A DNA stretch of 8,413 nt from JANOXC01 sp031418215. Lineage in GTDB: Bacteria > Bacteroidota > Bacteroidia > AKYH767-A > OLB10. The position numbers and the translations under genes are program-made. The notes under the pieces are model-generated. The model was not told where the DNA came from. It worked only from the letters and a program-made list of their open reading frames with translations, and made no database searches. Location: positions 1 to 8,413 of the forward strand of contig JANOXC010000055.1 of the NCBI GenBank assembly GCA_031418215.1. The letters run 5' to 3'. Positions 1 through 8,100 of the stretch are shown in pieces (within the stretch, counting starts at the first letter, position 1; the number at the start of each line of letters is the position of its first letter).

Positions 1-106
1 CTTGCTTACTCACAAAATTTTCAGAAGCGATCAACTCCAATCCAATGCGTTGCCGTTTTAATTCCTGGCTGATGAGTTTATATATAACTGTGTCTTTCTC
101 AATCAT
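1..106 (-). CDS. glyA: Serine hydroxymethyltransferase, N-terminal fragment (cut by window edge)
   Basis: Reading the minus strand from an ATG at 106-104 gives 35 codons that run off the left edge in frame, beginning MIEKDTVIYKLISQEL and continuing into ELIASENFVSKQ. The ELIASEN block, about 25 residues from the start and preceded by a charged helix, is the hallmark N terminus of GlyA. This PLP enzyme interconverts serine and glycine while transferring a one-carbon unit to tetrahydrofolate in the cytoplasm. The N terminus has the short form usual in Bacteroidota. No PLP lysine or other catalytic residue can be checked because the rest lies outside the window. The next gene to the right is also on the minus strand but is separated by 140 AT-rich bases, so glyA may have its own promoter. 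The family call is strong because LIASEN is highly specific. The piece looks intact apart from the edge. Confidence 0.9.
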   Translation of the reverse strand, partial: MIEKDTVIYKLISQELKRQRIGLELIASENFVSKQ

Positions 107-246
107 AATTATTAATTTAATAGGTTTTTTGTAAAGTTATATAGTAACGTTTAATGCTTTGATAGAGTAATAAATTTATCCTTTAGCATTTTATATTTGA
201 AATTTTACATTTTACATTCAATTCCTTATTCCAATATAAAAATATA
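107..246. other. AT-rich intergenic gap between glyA and the nucleotidyltransferase gene
   Basis: This 140-base non-coding stretch lies between two minus-strand genes, so it should hold the end of the nucleotidyltransferase transcript and the leader of glyA. I found no GC-rich hairpin followed by a T run, and no minus-strand TAnnTTTG box. A short tandem repeat, TTTTACA twice in a row, lies at about 203-218. It is too simple to interpret. Confidence 0.6.
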
Positions 247-1242
247 TCAGCTAAAATCAATCTCTGTACTATCACCAATATTCAAACTCTGACTCAACCC
301 TTTTAAATAAGCATCACTGCCCACTACCGACTGATGCAGTATTGCTGTTTCCAGTTGAGAGTAGGAACCAATAATAGAATCACTAATAATAGAATGGTTA
401 ATAATAGAGTTTTCACCAATGGAAACATTTGGGCCAATAATGGAGCTGCTGATTTGACAATTTTCAGCTATACTCACCGGATGTATAATAATAGTTTGCT
501 CAAAATGATAATTCTTCGTTTCAATGGCACTGTCGCGCTTAAGTAAAACAGCATTCGTTTCCAGTAAATTAGATTTTCCACCACAGTCAAACCAGTTGCC
601 AACATGAAATGTTCCAATGTGTTCACCAAGTGTTATCAGGCGTTGAATACCATTTGTTAGGTGAAATTCTCCCATATCACGCATTTCATTTTTAATGTTA
701 TGACTCAGTGCATCCATCAACCTGCCACCACTTTTGATATAATAAATACCAACGAGGGCAAGATTTGACTTTGGTATCGTAGGCTTTTCATATAGTTTGG
801 TGATAAAACCATGCTCATCTGTTTCAGCCACACCAAACTGCCGTGGATCATCCACTTTTTTTACGCCTAGCATTGAATTGGGCTGACTTAACAACGAACG
901 CAGGTCAAAATCAATAATTGTATCCCCAAGGACAATCAATAATTCATCATTTTCATCAACATGATTACGTGTTAGCCATACTGCATGGCCCGTTCCCTCT
1001 CTAGGTTCCTGCACAACAAAGGTGGCTTTAATCTTCGGGTACTTAGACTTTATATAATCTTCAATCTTATCTCCCAGGTATCCGATAACAAAAATGAAAT
1101 CGTTAAATCCAGCTTCAATAATATGATCTACAATGTGCGACAATATTGGTTTACCAGCAACAGGCACCAAAGCTTTTGGCTGGGTATGTGTATGGGGACG
1201 TAACTTGCTTCCAATACCTGCAACGGGAATAATTATCTTCAT
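247..1242 (-). CDS. Sugar-phosphate nucleotidyltransferase with left-handed beta-helix tail
   Basis: This 331-residue protein of the glucose-1-phosphate thymidylyl/uridylyltransferase superfamily should make an NDP-sugar plus pyrophosphate from a sugar 1-phosphate and an NTP. NDP-sugars feed polysaccharide or glycoprotein synthesis. The N terminus carries the nucleotide-binding loop (residues 8-18, AGIGSKLRPHT) and the PKALVPVAGKP motif with catalytic-type Lys23. Gln78 and GTGHA (83-87) match the base-contacting segment, and Asp107 in VLGDT is the metal-binding aspartate. Residues from about 255 to 315 contain isoleucine-rich hexapeptide repeats (IGPNVSIGENSII and following), typical of a left-handed beta-helix that oligomerises or carries an acyltransferase-like end. 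The tail is short for a bifunctional GlmU-type enzyme, and I see no clear acetyltransferase site. Lys13 replaces the arginine usual in the GxGxR loop, a conservative change. The start ATG is the first in frame with the motif close behind. Sugar and nucleotide specificity cannot be read from the sequence. Confidence 0.85.
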   Translation of the reverse strand: MKIIIPVAGIGSKLRPHTHTQPKALVPVAGKPILSHIVDHIIEAGFNDFIFVIGYLGDKIEDYIKSKYPKIKATFVVQEPREGTGHAVWLTRNHVDENDELLIVLGDTIIDFDLRSLLSQPNSMLGVKKVDDPRQFGVAETDEHGFITKLYEKPTIPKSNLALVGIYYIKSGGRLMDALSHNIKNEMRDMGEFHLTNGIQRLITLGEHIGTFHVGNWFDCGGKSNLLETNAVLLKRDSAIETKNYHFEQTIIIHPVSIAENCQISSSIIGPNVSIGENSIINHSIISDSIIGSYSQLETAILHQSVVGSDAYLKGLSQSLNIGDSTEIDFS

Positions 1243-1620
1243 ATCTGCTCGATGGCGCTGCTTATTGAAAATGCGAAGCGGTAAAAATAAATAAGTTTAG
1301 GTTTATCTCCTCTAAAATTCGAAACTAGTGTTAATAGTTTTGAATTAAGGCGGATATCAGTATAATATGATGACGAAGATAAATTTAGTTTCCAATAACT
1401 ATCCCATCCACATTTCCTTTTCAGTAATATTGCCAATCAAAAATTGATCAGGGTTTTACTTGTTAAAATAAGTTTATTTACCATATAAATTTTCAAGGGT
1501 CCAAAATTGATTTCCTGAATTGTAAACCGAAACTGCTGGATATTAAACAAATGCAACAATTTATTTCAAAAATACAGACAACCAAAATGAATTAGTGAGC
1601 AGAAAATGCAATTTAAATAA
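1243..1620. other. Divergent intergenic region, 378 bases
   Basis: The region lies between the minus-strand nucleotidyltransferase and the plus-strand oxidoreductase operon, so both promoters should be here. I found no perfect match to the Bacteroidota promoter with correct spacing. The best plus-strand candidate is TTG at 1460-1462 followed after 23 bases by TAAATTTT (1486-1493), one mismatch from TAnnTTTG. A perfect TAnnTTTG (1335-1342) has no TTG at the right distance. A small AT-rich palindrome (AAATAA, GT, TTATTT) sits at 1466-1479 and could be an operator or chance in such AT-rich DNA. A minus-strand reading frame of 65 codons (1239-1436) is not credible as a gene. Just before the oxidoreductase there is a 4-codon frame (1606-1620, MQFK) whose TAA directly abuts the real ATG. 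Confidence 0.5.
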
Positions 1621-2568
1621 ATGCAAAACAGAATAACAGATTTACTAAATATTCAATATCCTATTATTCAGGCTGGTATGATCTGGTGTAGCGGATGGCA
1701 ATTGGCTTCGGCTGTTAGTAATGCCGGTGGCCTGGGTTTGATTGGATCAGGTTCTATGTATCCGGAGGTTTTACGCGAGCATATTATAAAGTGCAAAGCA
1801 GCGACAAATAACCCCTTCGGCGTAAATGTACCATTGCTGTATCCCAATATAGAAGCGCATATGCAAACAATTGTTGACCTTGGAGTGAAAGTCGTTTTTA
1901 CTTCAGCCGGTAACCCTTTGCAATGGACGCCATTTTTAAAATCACATGGTGTTACAGTCATTCATGTTATTGCCAATAAAAAATTTGCAATTAAGGCTAA
2001 AGATGCCGGTGTAGATGCTATTGTAGCTGAAGGATTTGAAGCTGGTGGGCATAATGGTCGTGAGGAAACTACTACTTTTTGCCTGATTCCGATGATCAGT
2101 AATACAGTCAAAATACCAATAATTGCTGCCGGCGGAATTGCTGATGGCAGAGGTATGATGGCCGCCTTTTCCCTGGGTGCCGAAGGAGTTCAGATTGGGT
2201 CTCGTTTTGTGGCTACACCTGAATCATCAGCTCATGAGAATTTCAAACAAATTGTTGTGAATTCTTTAGAAGGAGATACTGTTTTAACAATGAAAAAACT
2301 GACTCCTGTCCGTCTTTTAAAAAACAAATTTTACAATGAAGTAAAAGATGCTGAAAACGGAAACGCAACAATTGATGAATTAAAAAGTTTGTTGGGCAGA
2401 GGTCGTGCTAAAAAAGGGATGTTTGAGGGTGATTTAAATGAAGGTGAACTGGAAATTGGACAGGTTGCTGCAACAATTAGGGAGATTAAACCCGCAGCAG
2501 AAATAGTGAAAGAAATCTGGAATGAATTTATATATATAAAAGATAAAATAAGCAGGATGGAAATATGA
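1621..2568 (+). CDS. FMN-dependent NPD/FabK-family oxidoreductase (nitronate monooxygenase or enoyl-ACP reductase II)
   Basis: This 315-residue single-domain TIM-barrel flavoprotein belongs to the 2-nitropropane dioxygenase family. The family includes nitronate monooxygenases, which oxidise toxic alkyl nitronates, and FabK, which reduces enoyl-ACP in fatty acid synthesis. Visible signatures are PIIQAGM (residues 14-20), the loop SNAGGLGLIGSG (33-44), NPFGVNVPL (64-72), AEGFEAGGHNG (136-146) with active-site-type His144, the phosphate-binding IIAAGGIADGRG (167-178), and GAEGVQIGSRF (186-196). EAGGHxG with the histidine at 144, the IAAGGIADG block and the total length fit FabK at least as well as nitronate monooxygenase, from remembered family features. 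The ATG directly follows an in-frame TAA, so no longer start is possible. The stop overlaps the next ATG (ATGA), giving translational coupling with the peptidase gene. The family call is firm; the substrate is open. Confidence 0.85.
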   Translation: MQNRITDLLNIQYPIIQAGMIWCSGWQLASAVSNAGGLGLIGSGSMYPEVLREHIIKCKAATNNPFGVNVPLLYPNIEAHMQTIVDLGVKVVFTSAGNPLQWTPFLKSHGVTVIHVIANKKFAIKAKDAGVDAIVAEGFEAGGHNGREETTTFCLIPMISNTVKIPIIAAGGIADGRGMMAAFSLGAEGVQIGSRFVATPESSAHENFKQIVVNSLEGDTVLTMKKLTPVRLLKNKFYNEVKDAENGNATIDELKSLLGRGRAKKGMFEGDLNEGELEIGQVAATIREIKPAAEIVKEIWNEFIYIKDKISRMEI

Positions 2569-3806
2569 TTGAATTCGAAAAATTTAAATTAGAAAATGGC
2601 TTGACTGTTATCGTTCATGAAGACCATTCAACTCCACTTGTTGCACTCAACATTTTATATAAAGTTGGTGCACGCAATGAAGATGAAAGCAAAACAGGAT
2701 TTGCACATTTGTTTGAACATTTGATGTTTGGCGGCTCCGTAAATATTCCTGATTATGACAATCCGTTACAGATGGCGGGAGGCGAAAATAATGCCTTTAC
2801 CAATAATGATTTTACAAATTATTACCTAACCATTCCTTCTCAAAATGCGGAGACAGCCTTCTGGCTTGAATCCGATCGCATGCTCAGTCTTGCCTTCACG
2901 GAAAAAAGTCTTGAAGTGCAAAGAAATGTTGTGGTAGAAGAATTTAAACAACGGTATTTGAATCAACCTTATGGCGATGCCTGGTTATTGCTTCGCCCGT
3001 TGGCTTACAAAGTACACCCCTATAAATGGGCCACTATTGGAAAAGAGTTATCACACATTGAAACAGCGACAATCGATGATGTAAAGGCTTTTTTCAAAAA
3101 ATATTATCATCCCTCCAATGCAATTCTATCAATTGCCGGAGATATTTCAACTGAGAAAGCTAAAGAATTAACAGAAAAATGGTTCACCCCGATACCGGCA
3201 ATTCATTTCTCAAAACAAATATTGCCGGTCGAACCTGTACAAAAAGAAAAACGTGAATTAGTAGTTCATAAAGCGGTGCCTTCCGGAAATATATATAAGG
3301 CATGGCATTGTTGTGCTCGTTCAGATTATGATTTTTATGCTACCGATTTATTATCGGATGTATTGGCAAGAGGAAAATCATCCAGATTGTACCAATCACT
3401 GGTGAAGGAGAAAAAAGTGTTTACGGAAATCGGCGCATACATGCTTGGCGATCTTGATAAAAGTCTTTTTTTAATCGAAGGAAGGTTAACAGATGGTATC
3501 GCACCAGCAGATGCTGAATTAGAATTAATGAAAGAACTTGAGTTAATAAAGCAAGTGCCGGCAGGTGAAGATGAATTGCAAAAAGTAAAAAATAAGACAG
3601 AATCATCTTTGGTATTTGGAGAAATGAATGTTGCCAACAAAGCACTCAATCTCGCTTATTTCGAAATGCTGGGTGATGCATCACTTTCCAATGAACAGGC
3701 TGCTTTATATAATAAAGTTACTGCAAATGATATCATGGAGGTGGCAAAAAAAATAATTACACCTGAAAATTGTTCCACACTTTACTACCTATCCCAAAAC
3801 AATTAA
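2565..3806 (+). CDS. M16B family zinc peptidase, catalytic subunit
   Basis: A 413-residue M16 (pitrilysin/mitochondrial processing peptidase-like) protein with two M16 halves. The N-terminal half has the inverted zinc motif HLFEH (His48, Glu51, His52), followed by FGGS and GGENNAFTNNDFTNY (72-86), the usual substrate-edge segment. QRNVVVEEFKQ (119-129) supplies the third zinc ligand, Glu126 by alignment with mitochondrial processing peptidase beta. The C-terminal half begins near residue 230 and contains SSRLYQSLVKEKKVFTEI (272-289). Here the arginine and tyrosine normally used for substrate binding are replaced (Val280 and Thr287), so that function is probably supplied by the next gene. No signal peptide is visible: residues 1-20 are charged, as for a cytoplasmic protein, although related pairs can be periplasmic. 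The start is fixed by the 4-base ATGA overlap with the upstream stop, with a weak purine-rich AGGA about 10 bases before it. Expected role: degrading or trimming peptides. Confidence 0.9.
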   Translation: MIEFEKFKLENGLTVIVHEDHSTPLVALNILYKVGARNEDESKTGFAHLFEHLMFGGSVNIPDYDNPLQMAGGENNAFTNNDFTNYYLTIPSQNAETAFWLESDRMLSLAFTEKSLEVQRNVVVEEFKQRYLNQPYGDAWLLLRPLAYKVHPYKWATIGKELSHIETATIDDVKAFFKKYYHPSNAILSIAGDISTEKAKELTEKWFTPIPAIHFSKQILPVEPVQKEKRELVVHKAVPSGNIYKAWHCCARSDYDFYATDLLSDVLARGKSSRLYQSLVKEKKVFTEIGAYMLGDLDKSLFLIEGRLTDGIAPADAELELMKELELIKQVPAGEDELQKVKNKTESSLVFGEMNVANKALNLAYFEMLGDASLSNEQAALYNKVTANDIMEVAKKIITPENCSTLYYLSQNN

Positions 3807-3810
3807 GAAA

Positions 3811-5085
3811 ATGAATAGAACAGTAGCTCCCGGTTTACTGGAACCGGAGAAAATCCACTTGATGGAACCGGAAATATTATCCATTCAAAATGCTCCTATA
3901 TATATATTTAACCTGGGTACACAAGATGTTGCTAAAGTGGAAATTATTTTTAATGCCGGTTCAAGGTTTCATTCTCTTCCACTGATTGCTTCACTAACCA
4001 ATGAGTTGATTGACGAAGGCACTTCTACAAAAACATCTGCGCAAATAGCAGAATTATTTGATTACTATGGTGCTCATATACAAACAGAATGTAATGTTGA
4101 TTATGCCTCCGTTACTTTGTTTACTTTAACAAAGTTTTTAAACAAAACTGTTGCACTGCTAATTGAAATAATCAACGAGTCTATTTATCCGGAAGATGAA
4201 GTGCAAACTTATATTCAGCAGGAAAAACAACGGTTGACGATCAACCAGGGCAAGGTGGATTACCTGGTCAGAAAGCATTTTAATGCCGAATTGTTTAAAG
4301 GTCATCGCTATGGCTATTTTCCGAAAATAGCTGACTATGATGCTATAAAAAGAGCTGATATTTTAGCGTTTTCCAAAGCTAATTATCATTCCGGCCTCCA
4401 TTCAATTATTGTTTCCGGCCAAATTTCTGACGTTTCAAAAAAGGACCTCTTGAAGGTTTTTGAACAACTAAAGGCAAAAAAGACTTCCACACCCTATGAA
4501 ATTAACCACCCTAAGCCTACGCCTCCTGTTCATAAATTCATTGAAAAGGAAGATGCTGTTCAAAATGCCATCAGGATTGGCAAAAGACTGTTCAACCGTA
4601 CACATCCTGACTACCCTAAATTAACTGTTCTTAACACCATTTTGGGTGGTTATTTTGGTTCACGATTAATGTCCAATATCAGAGAGGATAAAGGTTATAC
4701 TTATGGCATTGGATCAGGCCTTGTTTCTCTCTCAGAAGACGGTTATTTTTACATTGCCACCGAAGTAGGTGCACCGGTTTTTGAGGATGCCATCAAGGAG
4801 ATTTTTAAGGAAATTTCGAAGCTTAATGAAGAGCTCGTTCCGACAGCTGAATTAACGTTGGTCAGAAATTATTTATTGGGTTCTTTTCAACGCAGTATCG
4901 ATGGGCCTTTTGCTATCTCTGACCGCTTTAAAACAATTTTACTTTCAGGTCTTTCCTATGATTACTTTTATAACTACTTGGACATAGTTAAGAATATCAC
5001 ACCGCAAGAGCTATTAACACTCTCTCAAAAGCACCTTTTTCCCTCTGATTTAACACAGGTTTGTGTGGGCAAAAAATTGTTGTAA
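3811..5085 (+). CDS. M16B family peptidase-like protein, non-catalytic partner subunit
   Basis: A 424-residue M16 fold protein that has lost the zinc site. The segment aligning with HxxEH is SLTNE (61-65), so both histidines and the catalytic glutamate are absent, while the flanking IIFNAGSR (45-52) and IDEGT (67-71) keep the family frame. The C-terminal half retains GGYFGSRLMSNIREDKGYTY (279-298), including Arg291 and Tyr298 at the seven-residue spacing of the M16 R/Y pair that grips substrate. Only 4 bases separate it from the catalytic subunit, so the two are almost certainly co-transcribed and co-folded. By analogy with two-gene M16B enzymes such as Sphingomonas Sph2681/Sph2682, a heterodimer with one zinc site and one R/Y site is expected. 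No signal peptide is seen. There is no frameshift or stop. The last codons overlap the likely promoter of the next gene. Confidence 0.88.
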   Translation: MNRTVAPGLLEPEKIHLMEPEILSIQNAPIYIFNLGTQDVAKVEIIFNAGSRFHSLPLIASLTNELIDEGTSTKTSAQIAELFDYYGAHIQTECNVDYASVTLFTLTKFLNKTVALLIEIINESIYPEDEVQTYIQQEKQRLTINQGKVDYLVRKHFNAELFKGHRYGYFPKIADYDAIKRADILAFSKANYHSGLHSIIVSGQISDVSKKDLLKVFEQLKAKKTSTPYEINHPKPTPPVHKFIEKEDAVQNAIRIGKRLFNRTHPDYPKLTVLNTILGGYFGSRLMSNIREDKGYTYGIGSGLVSLSEDGYFYIATEVGAPVFEDAIKEIFKEISKLNEELVPTAELTLVRNYLLGSFQRSIDGPFAISDRFKTILLSGLSYDYFYNYLDIVKNITPQELLTLSQKHLFPSDLTQVCVGKKLL

Positions 5086-5110
5086 ATAAGAAGATTTATT
5101 TTTATATTTG
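5080..5110 (+). promoter_or_regulatory. Likely Bacteroidota-type promoter of the large secreted protein gene
   Basis: TTG at 5080-5082 (the -33 element) is followed after 20 bases by TATATTTG at 5103-5110, a perfect match to the -7 consensus TAnnTTTG. Transcription would start near 5117, giving a leader of roughly 18 bases. The -33 element lies inside the last codons of the upstream peptidase gene. No terminator-like hairpin lies in the 49-base gap, so read-through from the operon is also possible. Confidence 0.55.
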
Positions 5111-5134
5111 GGCAAATTACAAAACTCTGCTTAA

Positions 5135-5191
5135 ATGAAGCATTTACTGTTAATTCTTCTTGTCTTTTTGTCCTTTTTTCATGTTGAGGCT
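5135..5191 (+). other. Signal peptide of the large secreted protein
   Basis: Residues 1-19 have a short basic start (MKH), a hydrophobic core rich in Leu and Phe (LLLILLVFLSFF) and a VEA ending before Ser20. This fits Sec export with signal peptidase I cleavage after Ala19. There is no cysteine at the +1 position, so it is not a lipoprotein. Cleavage leaves a mature N terminus of SHIKGGEI. Confidence 0.85.
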
Positions 5192-8100
5192 TCTCACATT
5201 AAAGGGGGTGAAATTACCTGGCAATGTCTCGGTGCCACTTCCGGTGCAAATGCCGGTAAATATGTTTTCCAATTAAAGTTATATCGCGATTGTAATGGAA
5301 TTGTCCTGCCTCCAGGGGGCACTCAACCTATTAGTGTTTTTGGAAATCCATCACTAAATACTATCAATTGCAATTTCATTTCAAATATTGATCTTACTCC
5401 TCCAGGTTGCGGTATGACATGTGCGATAGCAAACGCAACAATCAATACTAATGAATATGAAGCTGTTGAAGAATTTATTTACCGCTCTAACCCTATTGTC
5501 TTGAATGGCATTCCACCTGCAACTGGATGGGTATTTTATTGGGATAATATCTGTTGCAGAAATCTTGTTGACAATGTTACTGGTGAACAAAACATGCTCA
5601 TACGTTCTAAAATGTTCTCCTATAATGGCCAGAATGCAAATCCATGTTTCGACTCATCACCATTTTTTGCTGAGCGCCCCACAAGTTTTCTTTGCATTGG
5701 ATATGAATTTAATTACAACAACGCTGCTTTTGATACAGATTTAGATTCTTTGCGTTATGGATGGGATTATGCACTGGATGGCCTCGGCTGGGTTAACGCA
5801 GTTCCTTTGGTTTTTACAGCACCGTTCACAGTTTCAAACCCAACACCCGGAAATGCTGTTTTAGATTCTGCTAACGGGCAATTAACCATTTACCCACAAA
5901 CAGGTCTAAGTCCACAAGGAAATTATGTTACAGTAGTTAGGGTTTCATCCTATCGTTGCAATCAGAAAATAGCTGAAGTTTACAGGGAAATACAAATTAG
6001 TTTAAGTACGGCATGTGCTTTTACTGCCACTGGTGTAAATAATCCTCCTCAATTGGCACCTGCCCCTTTTCTTGATTCTTTAGGAGCGCCTTCCTTTGCC
6101 ACAACCGTCTATGCCGGTGACACTGTTGCGTTTACTGTTTCTGTTTCCGAACTGGATATCAATCTTAATTTCACTTTTCAGGTCGCCTCCTTAGACCCCA
6201 TAAGTTCTGAATTTGCAACTAATTATGGCACTTCTCCTCCAAGTAACTGCGACCGTCCACCTTGCGCTTATTTTACGGATGTTACTACACCTTTTCCTGT
6301 ATTAGTCCCACCTATCCTCACAACTCCATTACCCATAAGGCAAGTACGTTTTTTCTGGGAAACTAACTGTAATCACAGAGGAGGAGCGTCCTTTGGGCAA
6401 TGCGCCTCTTTATCGAATACCTACTATTTTATCATGCGTTTAAAAGATGACGCATGTCCAATCCCGGCCTACAATACAAGAACTGTTACAATTACCGTTT
6501 TGGAGCCTCCAAAATTCAATGCCCCTCGATTAAAATGTGCCTCTGTCAATAACAATGGATCTGTTACATTGAACTGGGCTGCGCCTACCACTGTTGATAC
6601 ATTTGGGTCTTTTTACAGCTATGAAATTTATCGTTCAGCAACAGGTTTGCCAGGAAGCTTCTCTATTATCGACAGCGTTATGTCACTCACCACAACTACC
6701 TATACCGACAATGGTATTAATGCTCAAAATGCATCATATTATTATTACGCTGTGACTAAATGTGGTTGTGATAAAAATCAATATTCACCCAACTCCGATA
6801 CCTTGCAAACAATGTTAGTTACTGCTTCGTTAATCGGTAGTAATATTGTTCAGTTGGATTGGAATGCCTTGCATGATCCACCATTGTCAACTTCTCATTC
6901 AAAATATATAATACACCGATATCGAAAACTCGGCGGAGTATGGGCAATGATTGATTCATTGTCAACACTTGGGTTAGAAACTTATATTGACAATACACTT
7001 GGATCATTTTGTAGCGATTCCTTGTCATACCGGATAACATTAAGCGATGATAGCTTGGGATGTGTATCGATTTCCTCCTTTGATACGCTTAATTTACAAA
7101 CGGTACTTCCACCGGGGCCACCTGTTATCAGGTGCATTTCAGCGCTGTCACCTTCTGGCATCCAACTTTCATGGACTCCTCCTGCACCTGCTGATACCAG
7201 TCTTGACTTTGGAGGTTATTATATATATGCCAGTAATACAGGAATAGGAGGCGTATATAATTTGGTTGATAGTGTTATTAATAGTTATCCAACTACTACA
7301 AAAGTTATCGCTGGAATCAATGCCTATAATTCCGGGCCTTGGTATTTTTATATAAAGACCAATGAAGATTGCGGCGAGTCTTATTCCGTGCCAAGTAATA
7401 TCGTTACGCCAATATTGCTTAATGTTACACAAGTAGGGTCTAATGCTAGCTTAACTTGGAATAATACCCAGAATCCTTTAGTCGCAACAAGCAGTAAATA
7501 TTATATATATAAAGAAAACCTGCCTGCCGGTTCAAATGTTTTTGTACTGATTGATTCTGTTGCCAATAACATTAATAGTTATCTCAACCCGGTAACCGTT
7601 TGTAATGATTCGGTGAATTACAAAGTCACAATAAATGTTACTGCTGCAGGTTTTAGTTGTACTTCAACATCTACTATTTCCGGTAAAACATTAATTATTG
7701 CAGCTCCTGTTATTGAGCCGCCTTCATTGCGATGTGCATCGGTGAATCCGGTCACAGGTGCAGTTACTTTAACCTGGAAAAAGCCATTAGGCATTTCAAA
7801 TTATTTTGATGAATATGTAATTTATCGATCCGCTAATCTTGGTGGCCCATATGTTGCAATTGGATCCGTTAATAATTACAACACTACTACTTATACTGAT
7901 GGTTCAATTAACGCTCAACTTCAACCGTACTATTATTATTTAACCGATAGTGCAGGATGTAATGCGAACAACCTCTTTGTTTCACTGCCGGGAAATACAC
8001 TTTCAACCATGAAACTCAATGCTTCAGGTGCTGCAGTTGGGTTTGCCGATTTATCATGGAATTCAGTTGGCACACTTCCAATTGGAACTGTAGGGGGTTA

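Noticed and set aside
192..199. TATATTTG promoter box on the plus strand
   Set aside because: The nearest upstream TTG (159-161) is 30 bases away, too far, and transcription would run antisense into the nucleotidyltransferase gene.
334..1203. Plus-strand short frames opposite the nucleotidyltransferase gene
   Set aside because: They are antisense to a gene with clear family motifs, and their translations are Asn-rich or motif-free. They are shadows.
1239..1436. Minus-strand 65-codon frame overlapping the nucleotidyltransferase start by ATGA
   Set aside because: The ATGA overlap looks like coupling, but the peptide has no recognisable motif, is rich in Ser/Lys/Tyr as expected of translated AT-rich spacer, and has no start signal upstream. 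It is more likely chance in the intergenic region.
1466..1479. AT-only palindrome AAATAA-GT-TTATTT as an operator
   Set aside because: The arms are six A/T bases, easily produced by chance in this composition, and no adjacent regulator gene supports it. It is mentioned only in the intergenic entry.
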